Shown: piece by piece, positions 47,823 through 59,128 of the stretch
Position numbering within the stretch: position 1 is the first letter of the stretch
How the letters are laid out: each line of letters starts with the position of its first letter
Origin: Dactylonectria macrodidyma
Lineage: Eukaryota > Ascomycota > Sordariomycetes > Hypocreales > Nectriaceae
Reading direction: 5' to 3'
DNA: 64,000 nucleotides
NCBI GenBank assembly: GCA_020744425.1
Contig: JAGMUV010000004.1
Span: 930,001-994,000 of the forward strand
Translations under genes and position numbers: made by a program
Notes under the pieces: model-generated
What the model saw: the letters and a program-made list of their open reading frames with translations, nothing else
What the model was told of the DNA's origin: nothing
The model's database searches: none

Positions 47823-50205
47823 GATCGAACAACATCATCCATATACTAACACACCCTCCACGAGTTGAAGCGTGTTCCGACCAAATGGCGCATTTCCGGC
47901 GGAGCCCGTGACTGAACAAGTCCGCGGCGTAACCCTTTGGCAAGGAGATGATCCTGAGTTGCCTGCATGAACCAGCATGAGGGTAGACGAGCCCTCCTTC
48001 TTTCCCCTGGTCTTGACGTGAACCTCATCTAGCCGCGGAGTTACGACCACGCTCGGAAGCCTAATCCAATCACACGGGACGGAGCCATCACAGTGTCCCC
48101 AGAGGCCCCAGAGGGCCGACCCATGTGTCCAGCAAAGCGTAGATCTAGCGGGAATAGCGCAGCCTTGTGTGATACTCCCACGTACTAGCCTCTTATTTTG
48201 CCCCTCAGTTACTTGGCAGAGGAGCCAAGCATTGTTGAAGATGGCAGCCTCACAATTACCGAAGGAGAATTAGGAAGGCCACGAAGTGGTGCTACAGCCC
48301 CATGGTCCCAGGAAACAGTGAGCCCTGGCAGCTGATCCCTCAGCCAGCCCCGTGATTTGCTGGGATGCCGGCTCGCAGAAGCAATTCATGAGCCACCGTT
48401 GTCTGAGCGGATGCGCCTAGATCAGAAGGGACATGGGCCACTGGGATTCGCCCCCTCCCCTGCGAGGTCGGCCCAAAAAAAAGGAATGAGGCAAAATTTG
48501 ATGCTGCGAGTCGCTCAGAATCGAAGGCGAATCGGGACCGAGGCGCTGATCAATTAAAAGGGGGAATGCTTTGTTGGCAAGTCGAGGCCTTCAGCTTTCC
48601 AGTTTGGCATCACTGTCTGGACTCTGGAGCCATCATCCCGCAGACCCACCTCCGGCAACGGAGCGTGGGTCGTGGGGAGAGATCGTGGGGGTCGTCTTGA
48701 GGTCCACATAAAGTGCGTGATGCAAGAGTGACGATGGAAGAACTGGGGATGGCCCTCGTCGAGTGTGAGATGTGAGCGATGAGCATGCATGGTTTAGTCA
48801 GCAGTACTCTTGTGGGCGCTGCATGGATCGACGGAGTGCTCAATTTGCACACCTCGTGCATACAAAGTACGAAGTGTTTCTCCGCCCGCCCTTCGCTGCG
48901 TGACCCTGAGCTGATTCTTGTCACTCGAGCTTCGGCTGTGCTATGACCCTTGAATGGCAGCTCATGCATGCAGGCAACAAACACCCATTGGATCTTTTTT
49001 TCTTCCGCTTCTAGAGCCCGCGAGCTCCCCGCACGGCGACAATACGATGATGATGATGTCTCAAGGTCTGCACACAATGACCTCTCATGTAGCAACATGG
49101 TCTTCATGCACCATGGCCGTCTCTGTCCATGCCCCCTTCGGTACTTGAACGGTGATGCGCGATAAAAAGCAACCCCGCTGCGCTTTCAGCTTGCGTTTCG
49201 TTCTTGCGAAAAGCACACAAGAGTGGCTGGGTGACTTCTTCTACTTCTTCTCGAGACCAGAGACCGACAGGCACCCGCGGCCTGCGGAGGAGGGAAGAGG
49301 CGCGTTTCCCACGTTGCGCACATGGCCGGCCTCCACCCCCGCCGACGATCTTCCTCTCCGCTACCGACTTGCTGCATCCTTCCACCCTTCCAAGTTTCTA
49401 TTGTCTCTGCGGCCGTCTTATTCGTGGTCTCGAGCCCATCCGTGGTCTCCGTGACCTCCAAACGAGGGGCCGCCGGATGGGGTTTGGAGTGCCGAGCCTC
49501 AAACCGGCCTTGCCCGCCAACCAACCAGCCAACCCAGATGGTATTCCCACGTTGAGACCATGTCTGGAGCCGCCTCCAACTCGCTGTTTCCAGTCCCCAA
49601 CCCCCAAAACCCTCAAAACCCTCAAAACCGCTTTTGGTGGCTGCCCCGCTGTCACGGCTTGGTCGGCGGGTTGAACCACGGCGTCGGAGTCGCCTTTCTG
49701 GTGCTGCTTCTGGCGCTGCTTCTGGTCGAGTCCCCCTGGAAGACTGGCTTTGGCGGCGGGCCAAAGCTGATGTGACAGGACGAGCACAGAATGGACCATG
49801 GCTCGAGACAGCCCCACTCATCCACTCAACCACTTCTCATGCGCGGTGCGCTGGGCGGTTGGTCACTTGCAGGTCCCAGTGGGTGGGTGCCGTCACCTGT
49901 CGCGTTGCTGGGCGCGCACCGTCAGTAATTGACTGGTGCCGCTGTGACGTTGGTGCGCTTTCCAGCCAGTGACCCAGCAAGTGTCCCTCACTCATCAGCC
50001 CGCCGAAAATTGCCTACGTCCCTACCATCCATGTCCGTCCCTATGTAATTCCCTGTCCTTGGCCCCGACGCCGGTCGACAAACTCCTTCTCCCACAACCG
50101 ACTCTCCTGGATCATGTAACCGTCCGTTGCCCTCGGCCCTTCCAGAAGACTTCCGCCTCGAGCCTCACCTCAGCAATTCCTGTCACCTCCTGACCAGTTT
50201 ACCCA

Positions 50206-50245
50206 CCCGCTCACCCGCTCACCCGCTCACCCGCTCACCCGCTCA
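50206..50245 (+). repeat. Five tandem copies of CCCGCTCA in the SAP30 leader
   Basis: Perfect 8-bp repeat ending 8 bp before the SAP30 start codon, so it is almost surely in the mRNA leader. Copy number may affect translation; no data. Confidence 0.9.
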
Positions 50246-50253
50246 CGTCCACC

Positions 50254-50887
50254 ATGCCTCCCGCAAAATCGTCCCGCAATCACGACGACTCCAAGTCGGA
50301 CCCTCCCAATTCTAAGGAGAAGAATGGCAACGGCCACTCCTCGACCAAGATGCGTCGCGGCGCCAGCCAGAACAGCCACTCTCATCTTCGCGAGGTCACC
50401 AATGCTGCCGCCGCTGTCCCGCCGCCGCCTCCTGCTGAGCCCACGCCTCCGAGTGTTCGTCACCCCTCTCTCTCCAATCCCCTCGCTCTTGTCCCATGGC
50501 CCCTCAACCTGCAATCGCCGCGTTGACCCCGCGTGTTGGAATCTGACGATGCTGACTCTCCTTCCCTTACAGTTGCAATGGTCATCCTTCGAGCGAGACG
50601 TCCTCCATGCCTACCGTCGCGAGCACCACCTGCCCACCCCAACCTCCTTCTCGAACCCTTACAGGCAATGGATCCTGTCACAGTCCACTGGCATTGGCCT
50701 TCATTCGCCCACAATGGTTCGACGGCGGCAAGCCCGCCGCCAGAGCAAAGATCACCTCGCTCTCGCAGTGCGGAAACACTTCAACGGCCTAGGTGTTCAA
50801 GAGAATGACGTGATTGTAGACTTCATCTACAAGATCCGCCATGAGCCTAAGCGCGACTCAAAGGGCTCCAAAGTCACCAAGGCTTGA
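50254..50887 (+). CDS. sap30: SAP30-like Sin3-binding subunit of a histone deacetylase complex
   Basis: Two exons (50254..50454 and 50573..50887) joined over a 118-bp intron give 171 residues. The first ~65 residues are hydrophilic and disordered with a Pro run. The second exon carries the Sin3-binding domain: the Trp-Ser-Ser-Phe-Glu start, Tyr-Arg-Arg-Glu-His, a basic Arg-Arg-Arg-Gln-Ala-Arg-Arg segment, and a C-terminal helix with Val-Asp-Phe-Ile-Tyr. SAP30 bridges the Sin3 scaffold and the Rpd3/HDAC enzyme in the nucleus, so it helps repress transcription. The donor used is GTTCGT, uncommon, but it is the only one that keeps frame with the acceptor TTACAG. Intron is longer than any other in the window. 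The domain assignment is firm; the short exon 1 end is less so. Confidence 0.85.
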
Positions 50888-52228
50888 TATACTGACGAGT
50901 TTGATCAATTAAGGAAGTGTCGCATTTGTATGGAGTTTTGGGCGTCATACGGCGTTTGGCAATGCTGCTCTAGGAACGATCAGCCACGCCGGGACAAGTA
51001 TGTTTTTCAGCAATCAAGACTCATGGCATAGACGAGTCACTACACGGTTTCGCATTCCGTTATACCACTTTTGAGCAGATGAATAGCTTCATTCTTTTAT
51101 TATTGCTTGCCACCTCGCTATTCTCCCCTTAGCCGTGACGTGAAGTAGAAAGCTTGCACGGGAAACAGATATTCTTGTGCTCATCTAAGCAGGCCGTAAA
51201 GTTGTGTGGTCGCGTTTCTGCGGCGTAGACTAATTATCAGTCAAGCCGACCACTTGGCATACGGATTACGATATTCTGCGGAGTCCAGTAACCTCAAAAA
51301 AGATGACTGCACAGATGCGACGTCGTCCATTTGGAAAAGAGATGAAGCTGCTGCGCTTCCTTGACTGTGAATCCAAGAGAGACACATTGTTCTCTGCCCT
51401 GTTCTTCAAATCAGCGCGCTGAGAAGCACATCACCCCACTGCAGTTTCGGTGGGAATGGAGAGAGGATAATAAAACCCCCAAGCATGTGGTTGGCTGGAG
51501 GGTTGTGTAGAGTCAGACCACCGACTTCTGTACTTCAAAAGTTGGTGTTAATCCTTTGCGGAGGTTTGAGTGTAGGTGGGTAATTTTACGAAGCGAGTGA
51601 TAGCTGGTTCGTCACCTTAAGATGAGTTTAAATCTATGCTTATGATATTGATTCTTAGGTATCACCATTCACACCGGCCGCTTGTCTCAAGTCCTGTATT
51701 TTAAAAAAAAAAAAAAAAAAAAGGATTTGAGCTTTGCCGGAGTTTTGGAGGTGCTTCGGGGTACTTTCGGCATAAGCTAAGTGCTGGTTTACAAGGTCTG
51801 CACCGCAAATATATTGATATCTCAACGGCTTGACCTATCTGGGCGTTCGGCAACCCAATATTATGTTGAGTAAATGTCATTGAGGATATGACTGTCCTGG
51901 CCGACCTGATGAATAACATGGCAAAGCAATTGCTCGGCATCGCGTCGGCATCTTGTTCTTGATTTCTTAGCAGCCAGCCAATAGGCGGTCAGACACAACC
52001 AGTGGCAGGAGATGGATTGCCGGCGTCGGCTCATGATGATGCTTGATGTCTGAGGCACCAACTCCCCCCCCTTCGGCTTAAGCCCGGCTGGAAAAGTTGG
52101 GATAAGTCTCGGAACTTCTAAGAATTTCGAATTGCCCACCCACGGGGAGCTAAGTCGCCGGGAATACTTATCTCTGCAATTTTTTCCTTTGCTTCTGCTC
52201 TAGGACAGATGAATCACTGCAGCTCAAG
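50888..52228. other. Intergenic region between SAP30 and MDJ1
   Basis: 1.3 kb that carries the SAP30 3' end and the MDJ1 promoter. It includes a 20-base A run at 51703-51722. Small open frames on the minus strand have no likeness to known proteins. Confidence 0.55.
51703..51722. repeat. 20-base A homopolymer
   Basis: Run of A in intergenic DNA about 800 bp downstream of SAP30. No target-site duplication or element edge seen beside it, so a retroposon tail is not supported. Confidence 0.85.
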
Positions 52229-53933
52229 ATGAATACCAGCCTCTTGTCAAAGGCCGCGGCCCCCGCCCGAGTTCTGGCGCAAAGCCATTTTTGCGGCTCC
52301 AAAATTCAATGCTTGAGTAAAGCAGCTCAGCTCCATACCGCGGCGCATCGTTCCGGCTCCCGTAACTGGCCGAGCTTGAAGTCAGATACTAGAACCCCCT
52401 CTTCGAAACGAGTGAGTCAAAATCCCGAATGAAGGTTGTGTGTGTCCTGATTGTGTGATTAGCTCTTCCATGCTACGAGTTCGGTGTCCTCGAAAGATCC
52501 TTACCAAGCCCTCGGAGTCAACAAGACCGCCTCAGCTGCCGAAATAAAAAAGGCCTACTATGGCCTGGCCAAGAAATACCATCCCGATACGAACAAGGAC
52601 GAGAGTGCGAAGGGACGCTTCGCCGACATCCAGTCTGCGTATGAGATCTTGTCCGACCCCAAGAAGCGGGAGCAATTTGACCAATTTGGAGCTGCTGGCT
52701 TCGATCCCAGCGGAGGAGGAGCTCCTGGCGGTGATCCATTTGGCGGCGGAGGCCATCCTTTCTCCGGGTTTGGCGGTGGACAAGGCGGCTTCGGCAGTGG
52801 CTTCAACTTCGACGACATCTTCTCCGCCTTCGCAGGACAACAAGGCCCCTTTGGTGGTGCTGGTCGCCGAGGTGCACGCAACCCTTACCAACAGGAGGTT
52901 TTGGTTGGAGATAATATCGAGGTCCAGGCCAGCATCTCATTTATGGAAGCCGCCAAAGGTACCGCTAAAACGATCAACATTACACCCCTAACGACTTGCG
53001 GGACCTGTAGTGGAAAGGGCCTGAAGGCTGGAACGAAGAGGAGTGCTTGCCAGGCTTGTAACGGTACCGGAACTCGCGTGCACTTTATGCAAGGTGGTTT
53101 CCAAATGGCTTCTACCTGCGGGACTTGCGAGGGCACTGGCTCGACCATCCCCAAGGGGTCTGAATGCCGACCTTGTTCAGGACATGGCGTGGTTCGAGAG
53201 AGGAAGTCGATCACTGTCGATATCCCCGCCGGAATTGAGGATGGCATGCGACTCAGGGTGGACGGAGCTGGTGATGCCCCTGCGACTGGTCGCTCTGCCG
53301 ACCCCAACGCTCGAGCTCAGAGCGGCGATCTGTATGTCTTCGTTCGCGTGGCCAAGGATCCTAAGTTTCGTCGAGAAGGCTCGAACATCCTGTACACTGC
53401 CAACCTTCCTCTCACTACCGCTATGCTGGGTGGCCAGGCAGAGATTCCTACTCTGGATGGATCGGTCAATGTCAAGATTGCCACCGGAACCAACACTGGC
53501 GACAAGATGACTCTTACTGGTATGGGAATGAAGAAACTTGGCTCACGGCGTGGTGGCAGTGGCGACTTGAAGGTGGAGTTCCGCGTGGCGATGCCCAAAT
53601 ACCTCAGCGCAAACCAACGGACTATCGTGGAGATGCTTGCAGACGAGATGGGTGACAAGACGGCAAAGCGTGTCATGAATGTCTCATCAGCTTCAAAGTA
53701 AGCTCTTCATCCACTGGAGATCATATCAACGCAGGCTGACCGTGAATAGCACTCACGTGGACCCTTCTGATCCTGAAGCGCACAAAAACGAGGGCTTCCT
53801 CAAGTCGATGTGGCACACGCTGGTTAACAACCCTGCCCACCCGAACCCTGACGGTACTGACGGAGACGCCGCATCCAAGAAGCCTAGCGAGAAGCCCAAG
53901 GACGACCCGAGTAAGAAGTCAGGCTCGAGCTGA
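52229..53933 (+). CDS. mdj1: Mitochondrial DnaJ/Hsp40 chaperone Mdj1
   Basis: Three exons (52229..52411, 52463..53697, 53750..53933) with introns of 51 and 52 bp give 533 residues. The first ~65 residues are rich in Ala, Ser, Arg and Lys without acidic residues, typical of a mitochondrial presequence. A J domain follows (73-138, His101-Pro-Asp103), then a Gly/Phe region (about 139-200), and the zinc-binding domain with four Cys-x-x-Cys-x-Gly-x-Gly repeats (240-247, 257-264, 280-287, 296-303). Two C-terminal substrate-binding domains complete a type-I Hsp40, with a Lys/Ser/Asp-rich end coded by exon 3. Mdj1 works with mitochondrial Hsp70 (Ssc1) in folding imported proteins and protecting against heat aggregation in the matrix. 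Nothing is missing. Confidence 0.94.
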
Positions 53934-54506
53934 TCGTTTCAGAAGCCTGTATCATATGCATTGGAAACGATATACTAGACGCGGATGGGAGTGCATTGGG
54001 TGGTGTTCAAAAGGTTGATATTCTTTATAAGGCGTCTGTGGAGGGTCAAAGACTACCCGATTACTCATGTAGATCTACTAGTGCTCGGATCTTGTACAAT
54101 ATTCCTGTAGCATAGAATGAGCGCGCTGAATGCTCCAACGGAGGCCACTCTCCTCAAATCAGGTTGTGTTCCAAACGTGCAAGTGCTGGAAGTGTGAGAG
54201 TAGTGGACACTAAGGCGTAGATAATGGACGGGTGAGGAGGGTACGGATTTACGGCATGTAGAGTCACACAATCACTGCACCACTGATTGTGTACTTACTA
54301 GGCACAAATAAAATGCCCTCGTGCAATGTGTAGAGGTGGATGGCTCGACCATGGCTTCTTGTCTGCCTTAATTAGAGTCCAAACAGTTCATCGTCATTAT
54401 TAAACTCACAGACCATTCAGGGCATCGTGATGTTCATCAGCATCCTTAACCTGCATCCATGTGTCGGCCCTCCTTCAACCTAAAATCGTACCTCAGTAGC
54501 CATCTT
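53934..54506. other. Convergent 3' region between MDJ1 and the DNAJC8-type gene
   Basis: 573 bp between two facing stop codons; no gene, repeat or structured RNA seen. Confidence 0.6.
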
Positions 54507-55262
54507 TCAACCAATGGGTTTGAGCTTCTTCTTTTTCTTCTTGTCAGAGTCGCCCGACTTGGTTTTCTGAAACTGTCGCCAACTACTGATGCGCACGTCC
54601 CTGGTGGCTTCCCAGTCCTGCTCGTGTTGTCGCTTGCGCTTGCGCTCGTCGACCTCAGCATCAACACGGCGCTGCTCGCGACCTTCCTCCTGCAGCTGAG
54701 CTTTCATCTGGCGACGACGGCGGTGTTCGTTGTCGACAAGCACCTCGCGAGCCTTGTCGCGCCACATTTTCCGGAAGTTATCCGTTTTGAGTTCTTCGCT
54801 GTCTACCGTCCACTTGTTCTCGCGAAGCAGCAGCATGCGCGCGTCGGCGATGGCTTCATCTAGCCTTTCGCGGTGTTTTTCATCCATTAGCTCAGTCTGT
54901 GCCTTCTTCAATCGATCGAAGGCATCGGGTGCCTGGGGGTTCTTGGTTTTGTCGGGGTGGATAAGCAACGACTTCTTTCGGTAGGCGACCTTGATATCTG
55001 ACTCAGGAACACCAGGCTGAAGATCCAAAACGGCATATCTGTGATCTAGTTAGGCATGGTATTGAGCAAAGTATTGAGGCAGACCCTACGCATCGAGGCG
55101 GAAGGCCTTGAGAATTCGGTCTATTTCAGCATCCTGGGAAGGATAATGTCAGTCTCGATCATGCATGGCTGCTGGTCGCAAACAAACCTTGTCGAACTCC
55201 TTGGCCTCAGCCTCGAGGGCATCGAGTGCATCTTTGTCTTCGTTTTTGACCTTGCTCGCCAT
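54507..55262 (-). CDS. DNAJC8/Spf31-type spliceosomal J-domain protein
   Basis: Three exons (55188..55262, 55090..55133, 54507..55038) separated by introns of 54 and 51 bp give 216 residues. A short acidic leader is followed by a J domain at about 39-105 with His67-Pro-Asp69 intact. The remainder is a charged, coiled-coil-like region (Arg/Glu/Lys-rich, about 110-190) and a Lys-rich end, matching human DNAJC8 and S. pombe Spf31 in length and layout. Those proteins associate with the spliceosome and SR-protein kinase, and a nuclear role is expected. The start chosen is Met-Ala-Ser-Lys; an upstream in-frame Met adds a Ser/Thr-rich unconserved part. Donors GTTTGT and GTAGGG are unusual but in phase, and both introns end in CAG. 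It faces MDJ1 and is back to back with DBP10. Confidence 0.88.
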
Positions 55263-55550
55263 GTTGGAGCTTCCAATAGCGTAAATTCTAGCTTGTAGTA
55301 TGGAGGGATTCTGGGACTTCGGAATTCTGTTGGTGTAAGATGGAGAAGGTTGAAGCCATGTCGCTAGCTCAGATGTCGAAGCCACAAGCTTGACTGGCTA
55401 ACTGGCCAGGGGAGACCCACCCACCTGCCCCGCGACGATAAGATAACGATAATGGAGACCCAAAAAAAAAAAGGCTATGGTCAGTTTTGAGGCTCTGAGC
55501 GTTTGCTATCAATTCTCCAACCACCATATTCGATTGTCAAGACAGTCGCG
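55263..55550. promoter_or_regulatory. Short bidirectional promoter of the J-protein and DBP10 genes
   Basis: Only 288 bp lie between the two divergent start codons, so both promoters must share this DNA. It contains an 11-base A run at 55462-55472 and no TATA box, as often seen in housekeeping promoters. Confidence 0.6.
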
Positions 55551-58282
55551 ATGCGTCAACGCGGAGGCTCCCCAACTCCCTCGGAGGGTGAGGTCGATAT
55601 TATTGGCTCTCTATATCCTGGCGACGACGACAATGGCGGCAAAAACGGCCCCTCCGGTGCCGACCTCGACTTTGACGGCTTCTTGCATGGCCCAGAGCCA
55701 GGCAACGATGACGGCGACGAGGCTTTCATTGCCCTCCAGCAAGCGGCGTCTTTCAGGAAAGCGACCAATCTAAAAGGCAGAACTGTGAAGAAGGGAGGAG
55801 GCTTCCAGGCAATGGGTACGAACTCTACCATCGTTGACCAGATGCTCGAGGCTAACCCACCCAAGGACTCAACAGCAACCTTCTGAAAGCCATTGCGCGG
55901 AAAGGATTTTCAGTCCCGACTCCCATCCAACGGAAAACAATTCCTTTAGTTCTTGACCGGAAAGATGTCGTGGGAATGGCGAGGACTGGTTCCGGAAAGA
56001 CGGCCGCCTTTGTAATTCCCATGATCGAGCGACTACGCGCCCACAGCGCCCGGTTCGGAACCCGAGCACTCATTCTTTCACCCTCCCGAGAACTAGCAAT
56101 CCAGACGTTGAAGGTCGTCAAGGAGTTCGGCCGCGGAACTGACCTAAAATGCGTTCTATTGGTTGGCGGTGATAGTCTGGAGGAACAGTTTGGATTCATG
56201 TCAGCCAACCCTGATATTGTCATCGCGACGCCTGGTCGATTTCTTCATTTGAAGGTTGAGATGAATCTCGATCTTTCCTCAGTCAAGTACGTGGTGTTTG
56301 ACGAGGCGGATCGACTATTCGAAATGGGTTTCGCGGCACAGCTGACGGAGATTCTTCACGCTTTGCCCCCTTCCCGGCAGAGTTTGCTTTTCTCTGCGAC
56401 ACTGCCCTCATCTCTAGTCGAGTTTGCGCGTGCTGGTTTGCAAGATCCCAGCTTGGTACGACTGGATGCTGAAACCAAGATTTCTCCTGACCTCGAGAGC
56501 GCCTTTTTCTCTGTGAAGGGTGCTGAAAAGGAGGGATCTCTTTTGCATATTCTTCACGACGTGATTAAAATGCCAGTCGGGCAACCTGAGGAGCCGCAAG
56601 ATAAGGAAGGCTCGAAGAAGAGAAAGCGCGGAGAGTCGACTGGTAGCAAACCGACTGAGCACTCCACCATTGTTTTTGCCGCAACAAAGCATCACGTCGA
56701 GTATCTGGCGAATCTACTCATCGAGGCAGGCTTTGCGGTCTCATACGTGTATGGATCTCTCGACCAGACTGCTCGACGGATTCAGGTTGAAGATTTCCGG
56801 AGGGGAAAGACGAACATCTTGGTAGTTACCGATGTTGCGGCACGCGGTATCGATATTCCTGTTCTTGCCAATGTCATCAACTTCGACTTCCCGCCGCAAC
56901 CCAAGGTATTCGTCCACCGTGTCGGCCGAACAGCTCGTGCTGGTCGACGGGGTTGGAGTTATAGTCTTGTCAGAGATACTGATGCTCCATATCTCTTGGA
57001 TCTGCAACTCTTCCTTGGAAAGAAACTAGTCATCGGCCAGGAAAACACTACTCCTTCATTTTCTGAAGACGTTGTAGTGGGAGCGTTGAAGCGTGATTCT
57101 GTCGAAGGTCATGTGGAATGGTTTAACAAGACACTACGTGCTAGCGATGATATTTCCGCTCTACGGGGCATTGCTATCAAAGCAGAGAAGCTATACTTGA
57201 AGACGAGGAACTCAGCAGCAAGCCAAAGCGCAAAGCGTTCACGCGAATTGGTGGCATCGCAGGGCTGGGTGCAACTCCATCCCTTATTCGGAGAAGATGT
57301 GGATGGATTGGAACAGGCACGTTCAGATATGCTGGCAAGAATCAGTGGGTTCAGACCTTCAGAAACTATCTTTGAGGTTGGCCACGGAGATAGGTCGACT
57401 GCTGGAGCTGCCGAGGTTATGAAGCAGCTACGCAAGAGAATTACACCCAGGAAGCAGCAGAAGAAGACGGAAGAAGTTGAAGAGGATGACTTCGATAGAC
57501 TTGATGATGTCCATTCTGGTACAAAAATGGATGTCGATGCTGATTCTGATATGGAAGAAGTGGAAGTACAGGCGGACCGGTACGAGTCAGACGACGATTT
57601 GGAGGTAACGGTTACCAACACGGGCAACTTAAAGAAGGGGCAAACGAACTGGCGAGACTCGGAGGTCTTCATGTCCTACACGCCTCGCACAACAAACGCT
57701 GCCGAGGAGCGTGGCTACGGCGTCCACTCTGGTGGTGCGGGCTCTAGCTTCATCGAGGCCGCTCGTGACGTGGCCATGGACCTGACTAACGACGACACTG
57801 CTAAATCCTTTGGAGAGGCAACCCGCTCCAAGATGCGCTGGGATAAGAAATCGAAGAAGTACGTCGCACGCGACAACGACGAGGACGGTTCCAAGGGTAC
57901 CAAGTTGATCCGCGGAGAGAGTGGTGTCAAGATTGCAGCCAGCTTCCAGAGCGGCCGTTTCGACAAGTGGAAGCGCGCTAACCGCATGGGCAAGCTACCG
58001 CACGTCGGCGAGGCAGAGCGTCCCGGCAGCACGACCCAGCTGCCCTCGGGCGTGCGCTACAAGCACAAGCAGGAGAGGGCGCCCAAGGAGGCAGACAAGT
58101 ACCGTGACGACTTCGAGATCCGCAAGAAGCGCGTTTCAGAGGCGAGAGAGAAGCGCATCGGCCGCTTCCGCGACGGCATGGGCAGCAAGAAGGAACTTAA
58201 GGGTGCCAACGACATTCGCAAGGCCAGAGAGGAAAAGGCCAAGAAGTTGGCCAAGAATGCCCGGCCGGCAAAGAAAAGATGA
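55551..58282 (+). CDS. dbp10: DEAD-box RNA helicase Dbp10 (ribosome biogenesis)
   Basis: Two exons (55551..55815 and 55866..58282) with a 50-bp intron give 893 residues. The acidic N-terminus is followed by the helicase core. Visible parts: the Q motif near 89-110, motif I Ala127-Arg-Thr-Gly-Ser-Gly-Lys-Thr134, Asp234-Glu-Ala-Asp237, Ser265-Ala-Thr267, a motif V Asp-Val-Ala-Ala-Arg-Gly, and motif VI His-Arg-Val-Gly-Arg-Thr-Ala-Arg. A Dbp10-specific C-terminal region (from about 620) and a basic, Lys-rich tail come next. Between Ser265 and motif V the second core domain carries a basic insert (Lys-Lys-Arg-Lys-Arg-Gly). Dbp10 acts in the nucleolus in assembly of 60S ribosomal subunits around the peptidyl transferase centre. 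The intron donor GTACGA is weak, but its acceptor restores the Gly-Leu-Asn-Ser block of the Q-motif region. Confidence 0.93.
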
Positions 58283-59128
58283 GCAGGAGGTGGCCTATAG
58301 AGGGGTGGTATATAATAGTCGTGGTAGCGATAAAATAATTCGAATGCAATCCAGCTCCTTTCTCCACATGTGAACGTCCATGGGCGTGAGATGCTCGTGA
58401 GTATTACTTGAATTACCCCCACGCTCAAGGCTGAGAGACCCTTGGAATAGGTGCACCTTTGAGCCCACCCCTACAAGAATCCGTTCCGATGTCTCGGGTC
58501 AGGAACGTCAACAGGCCCTAAGCGAACGCGCCCATAGGCGGACGTTTCATCCTTTGACTATCTGCATCAGCTAATATGCACCCTTGACTGTGAATTGTCC
58601 AAACAGCCCAGCAGTCAGGGCATTGCTATCGTGTTACAAGAGCGTAAGTTCAGTTCTTAATAGTCTATTACTCTCTCCTGGCCATGTTGAATCGCTAGCT
58701 AACTCATGACTTCACATTCCTCGCGCAACGCCAACCCTCTGTAGGATGACTTCATCAGGAAGCCTAAACAATTCCCCTGACCGTAGCTCCTATGCGCCCT
58801 CTGAAATTGGCACGGAATGTGACAATGAGACAAAACCCTGATAGGAAAACCTGTAGAAACAAATGGAGGTATATAGGCCGGTATATAGTTGCTCTCCCTT
58901 CCCTGGCTAGGGCAAAGCTGCTTCCGAATCTCGTGCGTGCGCGCACCGTACAAAGGGGTATCATTTCGATTGTGGTTGATAGAAAAATAAGTGGTGGTAC
59001 ATCCGCGTAATCAGATAAGTCCCGGCAAGGACGATCGCTTAGGTAAAGATGACGAAACAGAAATAGGAGAAGAATCATGGTATTTCGTAAGGATCTTGGT
59101 TCGGGATAATTCAGTTCCCGTCGCGAGC
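58283..59128. other. Convergent 3' region between DBP10 and the FNIP-like gene
   Basis: 846 bp between facing stop codons; should contain both 3' untranslated regions. No coding frame with recognisable content. Confidence 0.55.

Larger units (their letters stand above)
42618..50253. other. 7.6-kb gene-free region upstream of the transcription factor and SAP30 genes
   Basis: Both flanking genes have their 5' ends here. No frame in it shows a domain or a set of exons. Noted inside: a short minus-strand stretch near 46360-46700 with weak protein-kinase similarity, a 14-base C tract at 47809-47822, AAAACCCTC repeats near 49605-49630, and the CCCGCTCA repeat that abuts the SAP30 start. The zone from about 42618 to 44100 is likely promoter and a long leader of the transcription factor. 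Confidence 0.5.

Noticed and set aside
49186..49833. 215-codon minus-strand open frame near the SAP30 promoter
   Set aside because: Arg/Ala/Gly-rich with overlapping frames on both strands; no domain, so regarded as GC-driven.
51703..51722. A20 run as a retroposon tail
   Set aside because: No element body, no target-site duplication and no reverse-transcriptase-like frame beside it.
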